Part shown: positions 10,538-25,552 of the stretch, piece after piece | How the letters are laid out: each line of letters starts with the position of its first letter | Position numbering within the stretch: position 1 is the stretch's first letter | Source: Corticium candelabrum | Taxonomy: Eukaryota; Porifera; Homoscleromorpha; Homosclerophorida; Plakinidae | DNA: 64,000 nucleotides | Direction of reading: 5' to 3' | NCBI RefSeq assembly: GCF_963422355.1 | Contig: NC_085085.1 | Location: forward strand, 14,698,817 to 14,762,816 | Made by a program: the position numbers and the translations under genes | The notes under the pieces: generated by a model | Databases searched by the model: none | The model's input: only the letters and a program-made list of their open reading frames with translations | Told to the model about the DNA's origin: nothing

Positions 10538-13243
10538 TCAGAATAATTGCATTGCCATAGTTGTCGACCCATCTCTCCACAGAGGGTCCACTGCAATGGC
10601 AGCACGACACAAAGGACACGTCCGCTCTCGATCAAACCACATCGCAATACAGGCCTCGCAAAAAATGTGCTGCAGACAGAAACAAACCGTAACAAGTACA
10701 ACACCACGAATGAAAAGAGAGACTCTGCACCTTGCAGTGGAGAGAAATTGGCTCGGTTAAATCGTCTTGACAAATAGGGCAACTTCCACCAGCGACAGCA
10801 AGCTGCTCTTTACTTGGTCGTACGCCATATTGCTAAAACCAGAACCTGTACTACACGTATTCAAAACCTGACACGTCCTGTTGTATAACATACCCGATCT
10901 TGACGAAAAGCTGCTATTGCTAATTTGAGCTCATTCAGTTTTTCATACACAGCAGCACCCTACAACACAACCGTAAATTGGATATGTATGTGTATGTGAG
11001 CTGATAGACTACAAACTCCAGTCTGCAGTAGATTCTGACCCATAATGTGGTCTGTGCACACAACAAACGAAAAGCCACATCATAAAACACATTCCAAAGA
11101 TCGTTACATTTCATGTGAACTCTAGTATCAATACAATTTTAGAAAACCTACTCTCCACCGACGGAAAATGCAGTGAGCATGTGAGCAAAGCACTGTTACT
11201 GGTTTACTGCTTCAATTAACATTCAAGTGCTATAGGTCACTGTATATACACGTAAAAACAGCAAACTGTAAACGTCAGGAGCTGCTTTTCAAGGTTGCAC
11301 CCCAGCCTTATGGTTGGGCTCCTGTGTGTTACAGAGAACTATGGGCCTATGCTAGCAACCAAATATACAACAATATGCACACACAATCATTGAATATGTT
11401 GTGTACAGATACACAGACAGACAGACAGGCAGACAGATAGACAGACAGACGAACGAACATTGAAAACAACGTTGACTTAGATATCTCCCTCGCCCACCCA
11501 TGGAGTAGTGACATCTTTCCATCATCTGCTGGTGTTAGTGGTGCTGCTGCAGAGAGGAGAGCAGACAGAAAGAAAAGACATACAGCAAACCAGCAATTAC
11601 CAGGTGGCACAATTGCCACTGTAACCCCACTGGTAGCGGAGCGTTTTGGAGCTTGGGGGGGATCGATGGATGGAAACTCCTGTGCAAGTTATCAAAGAAG
11701 TCATCGGACAAAGTGGGACGACCGAACGCTGCGGAGTTTATCAACTTCTGGTTCAAACGCTTTCTGTTCAGCTCCAGAAGTGTAATGCTAGAGTCATCTC
11801 TAAAAAGCTATCTTCACTGTCTGAAGACAACAGATGTGACCTCTTTGCCACTCAGTACTTCAGCCACTAGCTGGTACTGGAGGCTTTTAAGTGTAGTGCT
11901 CATTTTGTTTTACAAGAGTTTCAATTTTAGCTTAGCTTAGTTGATAAACACTACTAGTAGTTGGACAGTACATAGTACCCTGCATTGCAAAATGTATCAT
12001 AGATAAAAGTTCAAATATATGTAATTGACAGACAGGCAGACAGACAGACAGACAGACAGACAGATACATAAACAGACAGACAGATACATAAACAGACAGA
12101 CACATACACAGACAGATTCATACACAAACAGATACATAAACAGATAGACAGATACACAAACAGACAGACAAATACAGACAGAGATGCTTATTCACTACAA
12201 CTTTGTTTCCGTCGATTTGACTTGTGTAACTCGACCCATGGGTCGAGAACTCACTATTTAGCTGTGGTGCCTTTTACTGATATTCACTGTATGGTATTAT
12301 TAATGTTGAAAAATAAATGAAAGACAGACAGACTAGACTGTCTTCCATTCAAGAAAATTCCCAGTCTTGTCATGAGGCTCTTCTCGTTTCAGGTCACTGC
12401 AAGGTAAAGGAGCTGGGGCCTGGCTGGATTCTATTCCAACCTCAACAAAGTTTGCGCTGAATGCTGCCGACTTCTGTCTTGCAACTCGTTTGAGGTTGGG
12501 GTGTGACATGCCCCTTGCTGCAGCTCTTGATAGTTGTGAGTGCGGTCAATCGCTGGATAGTAAAGGATATCACTTGCTAACATGCAAACATGAAGGTGGA
12601 CAGGACACATGGTTCCATTGTAAATGTGTGAACAAATTGTTTGAGTGATCTCGACGTTACTCACAAAACAGAGCCTAGGCACCTATATGATGGCAACCAT
12701 TGTCGACCAGATATTGTGTATTTCAACCCTCAATCTGGCACTGACGTTGAATTGAATAGCTCGCTTGCCCATCCTTAGAATGGTGACATCCTATCACTCG
12801 CTTCCAAGGAAGATGGTGCAGCTGCAGCTACAAGAGAGCAGCAGAAAGTGACAAAATATGGTCAACAGTTTGACATTTTTGGGAATTCTTCAACATGTAT
12901 ACCTGTTGTGTTTGAAGGTTTTGGTCGTTGGGGTGGAAGAGCTCAGAGTCTATTACGTGATCTATCAACCCTTTCAGTCAATGAAGATGGACAGAACAAC
13001 AGCACTGACTTCATTGTATACTGGCGGCGCTGTATTTCCGTTGCGTTGCAACGGTGTAATGCAAGAGTAATTACTTGAAAACTTTCGAGACTTGCTCAGT
13101 GTAACTCATGTAACTTTGAGTCTTACTCGTTTCAGTTGTTTACGCATTAGCAGTTAGTTTTAGCGTAGGGCCTGTGGGCTTGCTTGTTTGTTTTACAGTT
13201 TAGTGTGTGTGTACTAGTTTCAATATATAAAATATATGTATTA

Positions 13244-13276
<33 letters not shown>

Positions 13277-16200
13277 TATGTATTGAAAGACAGACAACTA
13301 CAACACAGGCTGACTGAGGAGTACATAAAATCTCTGTCAAATCGTTTTATTCAGAATTCATCTTCAACTAGAACCCAATCTCGAATGAAGTCCTTGCAAG
13401 GCAAGGTGCAGGAGCATGGCTCTTGACAGTACCATCATCATCGTCATCATCATGGCATGCACTATCTCCGTGCGATTTCCGCTTGGCATCCTTGATGAGA
13501 CTGGGCTGCCAAATGCCTTTGGCTTCTGGTCAGTGACTGTGGGAAGAATTAGACTCAGATGGAGACCACCTAATAACACGTAAGACTGGGGGCGGCCCAG
13601 TAATCACCCATAACAACATGGTTTCAGCATGGTCACACTGTTTGAGTCAACTGCAATTACATCACGTAAAAGAACTCAGAGGAAGGTATGTCAATTCTGA
13701 AGACAGATCAGACATAGTCATATTTGATTCGGCATCGGGGGTGGATCTTGAATTGGACATTGCTCTAGCGCATCCCTGGTGTAATGAAATAGAAGGTTTA
13801 TCAGCTACAACTCAGAGAGCAGCGGCAACCAGAAGAGAAAATTTGAAGATCAAAAAGTACGACCAGGAGCTCTTGCCTGGAGGGTTTCAACCAACATTTG
13901 TGCCTATCGTCTTCAAAACATTTTGGCTGTTGGGGAGAGAAAGCTGAAGACTATTTGAAGAAACTGTCACAGCTATCAAGAGACAAAGATGAAAAGCCAA
14001 ATGCATCAACCTACAAGACATACTGGAGATCTGTGTTTTCTGTGTGTCTACAACGATCAAATGCTAGAGTGATTGACAGAAAAATAAAGAAGATTGTTTC
14101 AAGAGACAGCCACATAAACATAAATAGTTGTACGTAGAACCACGCCCTATTGGTTTGGGTAGTATTTAAAGTGCGTTCACGAATTAGAGCGACTGGTGGA
14201 ATGTAGGGTACACCCTAAGGCGTGGCGTAGTGCTTGTGTAAAGGGCTGTTACGTTGTCACAAGAGGCAATTAGCATCTATGTTTCAGAGCGTATGGTGTC
14301 AATGACAAATTAGGTAACTATATTGTTACGTGAAAGTGTAGGTATGAACGTGTTGCCTCTGGCTGCCTCGCTGGCTTGAAACGCGGTTTGCTTCATGATA
14401 CAATGATATACTAAAAATTGTACTTTTGCTATAAGCCATGACAAAAGACCTGGATGTTTCTATGCGCTCACTGGTTGTATGTGTCAGTTGCCTCTTTTAG
14501 GAACAACTCTAAGTACCAGATACATACACTCATTCACTTCTGGCTCAGAGAAGCGTCTGGAAACCACGAGAACTTGACTAATTTGACCATATCAGAACCA
14601 AACTCACCAACCATTTAGTGCATTCTTGAGCGTTGATGACATCACTATGAGGACTTTGACATTCCTGCTTCTTCTGACCTACAGTTATGCTGCACAGCAC
14701 AACACCGGGATTGGTGGGTTTACGATGGAAAACATCAAGCGTCTGTGTAGAGAAGGTCTAGCAAACGTTACTCTCGGAAAGTGGGCAAACTGTGTGAGGC
14801 ACGTACGTGAGAAGGTGGAGAAGCATTACAACACTACATGATGTGTTAGACGACGTTGTAGAGCAGATGGTCATTGAATTCGAAGTTGGTCCTGAATCAG
14901 AAGATTCGTCGTCGTCTGAAACTGAAAGTTCCAAGGATGAAGAGTAGAAACGGATCCTAGATGCACTCTTTCCTCACTAACTGACACCCCACCTGGGAAG
15001 TTTACTGTGTTGGGTTACTGTTAACAGCCTGCTAGCTATAACAATTATGTACTTAGCTTTATGCAATTAACCCTAATCCCACCTTAGTCCCGCCTTTCTC
15101 GGCCTCCTAACTCATTAAAATACAGGAAATTGGCTCTATTAACTTCAGTTACATCTCTGTAGCCCAACGGTGAGTGTAATTACATCCGGCAAGTGAAGAG
15201 CTTTCCATTGATACCAATATCTGCCCGGAGGGCAACATCTTTGTCACGCAAATGGCCACACTCCACCAGTCTCTCTAATGCGTGAACACACTTTAGTGCT
15301 TAGATGGTGTATAATAGTTCAATGTTTGAAAATATATGTATTGACAGACAGACAGACAAACAGACAGACAAACAGACAGACAAACAGATCTGTGTGACAA
15401 ACTGATTGGTGTTACTGATCTGCGGTGTTACTGATCTGCAGAGTTCCATGCTTCTATATGTACTAAGACACTGTCATGTGGGACGTCTTGACCATTTACC
15501 TCGATCAATATGACCAAGCAGTTTATCTCATGCAGCTTCAATACATGATGGCTGGACTAGGAAAACTTCTTCAGTCTGCTATGCTGTAACAGTATAACAT
15601 CAAGCCAATGGCATCAGGTTGTACTGCCAATCAAATACGGAGGTTTTGGGAAGACCTCTTTACAATCAAATATGCGCTTTGCCTATGTGACATCATGAGC
15701 TTGATCTATAGTGTGGTTACCGAAACGGTTCCCTGAAACTAATAGTCTAATAGATATACTGATTACATCAGCGTCAGATATGGGCACTGTCGGCTACTCT
15801 TTGCAGCAGGAATTGCCATCACAATTCACTCTGTCAAGCCTTCTGTCTACTAATAAAGTACAGCAAAAGTTAACACGTCAGTCAGTCAAGTCAGAAACTC
15901 AATCAAGAATAGACACTACCGCTGATGTCAGAGAAGCAGCTCGTCTCAGATCCCTCCAAGAGAAAGGTTCAGAAGCTTGGCTACAAGCCATATCTACAGT
16001 CCGCGTCAAAACTATTAACACATTTACGCTTGAAGGCGTGGCCATAGGTAGCATGAGCAGAAACGCATCTGTTTTCAGGTCACGTAGATTTTTTAGATAG
16101 AAGAGGCCTATTGTGTATGCTCGTAGGTTTGCTAGACTTTTGGAAACTCACAAGTGCATCAGTAACTTGTGTCCTCATTTCACTTATGATAGCATTTCCC

Positions 16201-17815
16201 TCGCTAGCGTAGCTCTAGACAAAGGCGCATTTGGCTAAATGTGCATTTAATGTACGGCAACAGATCCCAAGGCATGGGCAAGTGCCACTCCGCTTGGATT
16301 GCGTCTTCCATTTCATAAACGTTTTGAGGCCTATGAAGCTCAACATGCCGCTTGATGACCGCCCAGAAGTTTTCTATTTCGTGCAAGATATCTGGTGAGC
16401 TATAGCGGGTCAATCGAGAAACCGTGACGCCCAGAGTCTGGTTTTTCTAGCTCCACTAGCAGTGGAATTTTAGTTCTTAGGCATTGTGTAGCAACACTTG
16501 AGTCATAAAGTTCTCTTCGGAAGAACTGCATGATGACAACTTCCTGCGCTGCAAGCTGATGTGCAAGTTTGTTTGCTGATTTGTTGTTCCTTGTTACGTC
16601 ATGTTCACTAATTGAAGCTGTTCGATGGTTTTCAGCTAGTTTTTGATCTTCCACGGGGAGCTCTGTATTGAATTCCTCCTCCAGTGTCCAGTCTTTGGAG
16701 AGTCAGCAAACAGTAGAGCGAGACACATGTAAAAGTTGGCAGATCTTAGATGGCTTCCTAGTACTGGAGCGGCACAGTAACTGACTATCGCTGCGCTGTC
16801 TTTCACAACTCGTTTCATGATGGAAAAGTTCTCTACGCAAATGCGCATACTATGGAATAGCTTTTGTGACTGCATTTCAGCTGTTTGAGAAAAAATTGGC
16901 ACGGTTTCTTAAGAAATAGCAAAACTAGAAACTTTCCAAAAATAGTACAAGTAAACCGGAAATGTGTCAATAGTTTTGACGTGGCCTGTAGTTCATGTAA
17001 GTCGTACTAGAACCAAAACAATTTCAGTTGGGGGATTACATGAGGCTGGGTATCAACATGTCAATTGCCAAATGGATGGTCAAATGTGACTGCGGGAAGC
17101 CACTTGATGGAGATGGGTACCACCTCATCACATGTAAGTATGGCGAAGGGTCTGTCTGGACTCATAACACAATAGTTCAAACATGGTCTGAGTGCCTCAG
17201 CCAGCTGCATGTTGTTCACAAGATTGAACCAAAACACCATTCTCTGGATTGTAACAGCAGATCTGACACATACATGTATGTAGTGAATCCTGACTCCGGT
17301 AAAGAAGTGGAGTTAGACATCTCTTTGGCACATCCATGGGCACTTGACGCTCTTCCAAAAACAGCCCTAGAAGATGGGACAGCAGCAACTCGAAGAGAAA
17401 TGCTGAAAAATGACAAATACACCAAAAGGTACGTCCTTGTGGAACTACACTGAATTTCATTCCTCTGGTGATGGAGCACTTTGGTCAGTGGGGGCAAGAG
17501 GCCCAAACATATCTCAACGAGGTCTCATCAACAGCAACATGGACAACTGAGTGCAGACAGGACAAGTTCAAGAACTACTGGAGGTCGCGATTCTCAATTG
17601 CGATGTAGCAGTGCAATGCAAGAGTGTTACTGCAGAAGATGAGCAGAGTCCAGTATAGTGGTGACTCAGTTGATGCCATTAGCAACTCTGTTAGGTTACC
17701 GTAAACTGTTTGACTCTTAGTCGTACTTAGGGACTTCTTGGGTCCTAGTTTTCTTAGAACTTGCTGATTTTTAGCGTAGACTGTAATAATGTCTTGTATA
17801 AGAAATATATGTATT

Positions 17816-17849
<34 letters not shown>

Positions 17850-20180
17850 TAGACATACAGATCGAAAGATAAAAGACAAAAATACAGCTACGTACCTTTA
17901 GCAGAGCATAAAGCACAACAAAGATAATCGCAAGAAGCAAGCTGGCGTTGTCGTGATACGAAAAAAAGAATGAAACCCAAATTATTATCGGAATCAACAT
18001 CCGGTAACTCTGAGATATCTGCTCCAGCAACATGTAATATCTGCCCTACAATAATTTATTGATATTAATTAATCAATACCAGAACGGAAGTACAATGACA
18101 GATACCTTCTTTCTTGCTGGCAAACACTGTTTACACATACAGAGGACTAAACACTTGAGTACCATAGTTACAAAACGAATTACAAAGTCTAGCAACAGAT
18201 AGATTACTGAGTCGTTACAATGACACTCCTACAACGGTTAGAGCTCACCGGTTATTCCTAAACTCCACATGATGTTCCACATGTCAAGATAAAGATATGG
18301 CTTTTGAAAAATTAAACTAAAATTTTAAAAATGCCTTGTGAATACAACATCCAACGTAACGCATTTTGAATCTCTTACTGACCATTTGTACAACTGCTGT
18401 GAATGGAAGACATAATAAATAAAGAAAATGTTGCCCGACAGCAAAACAATGACTTTTACAACTTCGAATATTTGGCATCGATCCTAACACACCAAGAGAA
18501 ACAGAGAAAGAGAGTGATTTGTGTACTACGTGATGTATATAACACCTGGAGTTACCTGTAAAGACACTTGCTGTTTGATCAGTCTGTTGGTTTGAGCAAA
18601 CATGAACCACAACCCAACAAACACACACACACCTGAAAAATTACATAAGACTCGTGCATCTAGATACCAAGATTTTCTAACATTTATTTACAATCAATTA
18701 AGTTCAAATATTGCTTTCAGGTCATGCGTTGTAAAAAACAAAATCAAGAAATCACTTGATTGATTGACTATACTATAAACTCTGTACACGGGCTAGTTAG
18801 AAGCATGAGATGTTACATCTGAGAGAGATAATAAACTGCAAGTTGATAGCTTTTGTGTGTAGATGTTCGTAATTGTTTTGGTATGTCAGCTTGTGTGCAT
18901 ATGCAAGCGTGGCGGATCACTCTAGAAAGTGATGTGACGAAACAAACTGATTGGCCTAAAACCATTTGCATCATGTGATATGATGCAAAAAGTCGTAGGG
19001 CGATTGCCATACTGCACCCGCTCCGCAGCCCTTGGTAAGTATATATAAATAGTTGTTACTTAATGTGTAGCATCAGCAGTTGTAATGCCCTGTGAGGAAA
19101 CTACACCATTATATTTAGCATGATACAGTTAGGGTATATGTCATACCATATCATATAACTATCACATGTAGTTATCATTTTGTCTTTACTAAGTACACTA
19201 TAAAATTCTACCCTACAGTGTACCAGTGAAAGGTATGTGACAGTGATGCAAAGGGAAGGTCAAGAAAACCATACATGTGAGACACGTGTCAAACACAACA
19301 ACTATTGGGAAAGTCAAACAGACAGAGAGAGCAAAGAGTGGCTGCTGAAAGCAGACATACACGTGTTATTCAATCTCACTACTAGGTTTCTCGAGTTCTG
19401 AATACCTAAGAAATGTCAAGAACACCGACATAAGATAATAAACAATAAATGCCAAATATCAATAGTCCAGGGTATGAAATCGCCCCAAATAAAATCCGCC
19501 AATATAGGTTTCAAGGGAAATGCAAAATAAATCTAGAGTCGTCAATACTTCATCTTATGGCTATTTTTGCTGCAAGAGATGATCTACAACACACATCCTA
19601 CTACTTTTAATTAATTAATTAACACAAATTTCCAACCTAGTCGGTGATCCCAAAATACTTTGACTAAGAAGATCAGCAAGAAGGGAATGATTCTCTGTAG
19701 CCATCGTACAACCAGTCGCACTTCAACACCGGCCTCTTCTCCTTCGCTGTTCTGATCTCTAGGCTCTACAGCAACCGTTTCATACTCAAAATTCGGTGAG
19801 CTCGAACTACGAACAGGCGCACTGCCCAACGACGAAGCCGGAACGGGAAGATGATACGAAGGAGATGACAAAGACGCTGCTGAGTCACTGCGTCTGTGTG
19901 CGAGAGATCCGTTGGATGAAGTGGAAGGATAAGCGACTTGTTCAAGACTCTCAAATGGTGACGTTGTAGAAGAATATGCTGGTGTGACGGGTTGTGACTG
20001 TCCTCCACCGTGTGTAGAGTGTGTGGTGGCGGCAGAAAGGCCCGTCAGCTCTACAAATGCTGTGCGAAGTGGTTCCAGTGTCGTGACGAGACCCGACGCG
20101 TTGCGAGCTAGCGTCCAAGAAGCGGAGCGTGCGTGAGTCCTGTAGAGTCGATTTCCTCGATCTGGATGCTCTCTGTCCAT
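10538..20180 (-). CDS. RNFT1: RNFT1/2-type RING-finger transmembrane E3 ubiquitin ligase
   Basis: Membrane-anchored RING ubiquitin ligase of the RNFT family (mammalian members act at the ER). The start MDREHPDRG at 20180 is followed by a Ser/Pro-rich cytosolic region to about 19640, then RWLQRIIPFLLIFLVKVFWD, the first membrane segment. Downstream exons near 18632-18553, 18459-18382, 18300-18250, 18230-18108, 18047-17897, 10965-10904 and 10830-10734 encode further helices (for example VIVLLSGNIFFIYYVFHSQQ, MLLEQISQSYRMLIPIIIW and LLAIIFVVLYALLK) and the start of the RING (CPICQDDLTEPISLHCK). The last exon encodes HIFCEACIAMWFDRERTCPL followed by CRAAI, completing the C3HC4 ligands, and ends TTMAMQLF. 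The choice between RNFT1 and RNFT2 is not resolved. A 7 kb intron between 17897 and 10965 is filled with mobile-element debris. Divergent from SBDS. Confidence 0.92.
11410..12182 (+). mobile_element. retroelement 3' fragment R1 with (GACA)n tail
   Basis: Degraded copy of a retroelement C-terminal region. Visible pieces are VDLDISLAHPWSSDI (a D-x-D motif of the kind seen in a PD-(D/E)xK-like endonuclease domain) and the downstream segment around VTPLVAERFGAWGG. Stops and frameshifts break it. It ends aaatatatgtaattgacagacag and runs into GACA repeats to about 12182. A second GACA tract precedes it at 11412-11450, probably the tail of another copy. It lies in the large RNFT intron, antisense to that gene. 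Confidence 0.7.
12360..13277 (+). mobile_element. retroelement 3' fragment R2 with (GACA)n tail
   Basis: More complete but broken copy. It contains a zinc-knuckle-like segment CECGQSLDSKGYHLLTCKH, followed by RPDIVYFNPQSGTDVELN and then VPVVFEGFGRWGGRAQSLL and ALQRCNARVI. The order Cys/His motif, endonuclease-like D-x-D block, FGxWG block and QRxNARVI end is the same in all copies here. An in-frame stop at the HP position (about 12778) and others show it is inactive. It ends with aaatatatgtattaagacagacagac. Confidence 0.75.
13565..14137 (+). mobile_element. retroelement 3' fragment R3
   Basis: Partial copy with a long open stretch: RSDIVIFDSASGVDLELDIA, LAHPW, AAATRRENLKIKKYDQ, then after a frameshift near 13920 EKAEDYLKKLSQLSRDKDEK and SVCLQRSNARVIDRKIKKI. 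It lacks the long GACA tail of the others. Inside the RNFT intron. Confidence 0.72.
14647..14943 (+). CDS. possible small secreted acidic protein
   Basis: A short frame begins with a clear signal-peptide-like stretch (MRTLTFLLLLTYSYAAQ) followed by about 37 residues including KRLCREGLANVTLGKW and two cysteines. Read straight through it stops at 14841. Splicing from gtacgt near 14804 to an acceptor (gtagagcag) near 14867 removes about 64 nt and continues in frame to an acidic Ser/Glu-rich tail (EDSSSSETESSKDEE) ending near 14947. It lies within the RNFT intron on the opposite strand among retroelement debris. I recognise no family. It could be a real nested gene or chance. Confidence 0.3.
15300..15390 (+). 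repeat. (GACA)n tail of a lost retroelement copy
   Basis: The sequence tgtttgaaaatatatgtattgacagacagacagac is the same junction that ends copies R2 and R5, here without a recognisable coding body upstream. Probably a severely 5'-truncated insertion. Confidence 0.6.
15470..17848 (+). mobile_element. retroelement copy R4/R5 interrupted by a transposon fragment
   Basis: Upstream part (about 15470-16110) contains ARLRSLQEKGSEAWLQAIST, a segment that in this element family lies shortly before the Cys/His motif. Downstream part (about 17030-17640) contains CDCGKPLDGDGYHLITCKYG, VELDISLAHPW, TAATRREMLKNDKY, then VMEHFGQWGQEAQTYL and QCNARVLLQKM. It ends agaaatatatgtattgacagacagac at about 17800-17848. 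Between them lies unrelated minus-strand DNA with a Tc1-like transposase fragment, so this looks like one retroelement copy split by a later insertion. Stops and frameshifts make it inactive. Confidence 0.62.
16204..16413 (-). pseudogene. Tc1/mariner-type transposase C-terminal fragment
   Basis: The minus-strand frame reads SPDILHEIENFWAVIKRHV and later MEDAIQAEWHLPMPW. This is the DDE transposase end pattern in which S-P-D-L-N-P-I-E-N-x-W is followed by V-x-x-L-x-x-A-I-x-x-E-W. The L-N-P of the motif is changed and no full catalytic domain is present, so it is a dead remnant. Adjacent minus-strand frames at 16400-16900 may belong to the same or another transposon but are not recognised. Confidence 0.62.
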
Positions 20181-23721
<3,541 letters not shown>

Positions 23722-24235
23722 AATAGGTTTGTTTGCACACAGAGGGCCTACGGTTTAGTAACAAAGAACAATGTAAGATGTTGAATACTATTGTACCTGA
23801 AGAATTGTTCGTGTTAGTCTGATCTTTCTATTTGTTATTTGCTACCACTTGGCAACTTTCGAATTTACACAAGCATTCACTGACAAGAGAAATCTGCAAT
23901 AGGCAAGAGAGGGAGGTTATGAAACTATGTACTAGTCATAGGCTTAGTACAGTACAACGCTCGTTCTGTTTACTAGCGATGTACTTATCAGTGATCTAGC
24001 CAATTGGTTATAGACTTTTCTGTGCCCCTCTACTAAACACATTATTGTTGATACATTGCTTGAAGAACGTGCAAGTAATGAAGAAGGCACCTGCTGTGTA
24101 TAGTTGAGAGTACGGAAATGGTCCAAAAACCTGCCACACCTGACATGCTGCCTTGTAACGGGGTTTCAACATGTTTAATAAATACTAATTTTAATAATTA
24201 CAGTATCCCTTTAAATGTTGCTGCTGTGTGCATGC

Positions 24236-24331
<96 letters not shown>

Positions 24332-24808
24332 TTCTTCATATGTAATCAGTACTGTAGCTTGCAACTGTTTACTTCGATTTATTTCTAAACTGTTGAAATG
24401 TTTCTCAAAATCTTGTGACAAATCTCCTTTATGTTTGTCTCCCTACTTCAAGCACCACAAATCAACTAACCAGAGTACAATGACACACATTGCAACAAGT
24501 GCATGTTGTAAGAAACAGACAGGTGCAACAGTACACGTACATGCCTTTACAAACGTTTGCCTCAGTAAGTTATTGACATTCTCAGTTGAAATCCTAGAAG
24601 GCCCAGTATACATACAAAGCACATAATGATCAATCTATCCAAGCTGCAAGCATTCTAGTTTCAAATTGTCTAATATACTAATATCATTTGACAGTGGCAG
24701 GTAAGAGACACAAAATTGAATTGTAATTTCCTTAATTGTTAATAAACCTGATAAACGCGGGGCTGTGTGCAAGTAACAATACACAAAAGTTCTAGATTAT
24801 CTAGCCTA
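23722..24808. other. intergenic gap with (TG)n microsatellite
   Basis: Convergent gap between SBDS and RFC2. Apart from a long TG run at 24239-24328 I see no coding or structural feature. Confidence 0.5.
24239..24328. repeat. (TG)n microsatellite
   Basis: About 90 bp of TG. Overlapping Val-Cys and Thr-His frames are artefacts. Confidence 0.97.
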
Positions 24809-25487
24809 TCATTTGCTCTCAACAGGGGGCAAATTCTTTTGACACAATCGTGCCAACAATCCAGACATTTGAAGTAGAGAATTGACTCCTTCAATGATTC
24901 TCCTATGAGTAAACCCAATCTCCTACAAATCGAGGGCAACGATCAATAGCCAGAATGACAGCAGTATTGCACAACACCAGGCCATACCTTTATGAACTCT
25001 AATTTGAGGTACTCTGCCATCTGCATGGTCTTACAAACACGAAAGACATTTGTAATGATATCGATTGAAGAATAGCCCAAACGCCACAAGTGGGACATGA
25101 TCTTGTATGCTTCATCAATATCGGCCGTGACACAGTGTTGCAGCATTTGTTTGATTAGCAGTGGATGAGGCTCATCACACACCTTTCAGTTAATTGTTGC
25201 ACCAATTCATTACAATTGCAACTTTGTGTAACGTCGTGGTTACCGTGTACAGTATACTTACCTTGAAGACATTGTCACCGTTTATAATCCCAAATCCGAA
25301 GTGTGTTGACTGTAAGTTATTGATGGCCTTCAAGTAATAAACAATTACATGGCGATAGACTTAGAAACAGACAAGGATATCTGGTTACTTGTCTCATGTC
25401 TCCTTGGGCTGTAAATATAATGGCTTCTAGACCATCATCAGTTTTAACCACCTGAAAAGGAACAAATAGCAAGTTTACACACACACT

Positions 25488-25552
<65 letters not shown>

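Noticed and set aside
12030-12182. GACA spaced repeats resembling a repeat-spacer array
   Set aside because: The units are simple 4 bp microsatellite repeats without constant-length unique spacers; not a CRISPR array, and the host is eukaryotic.
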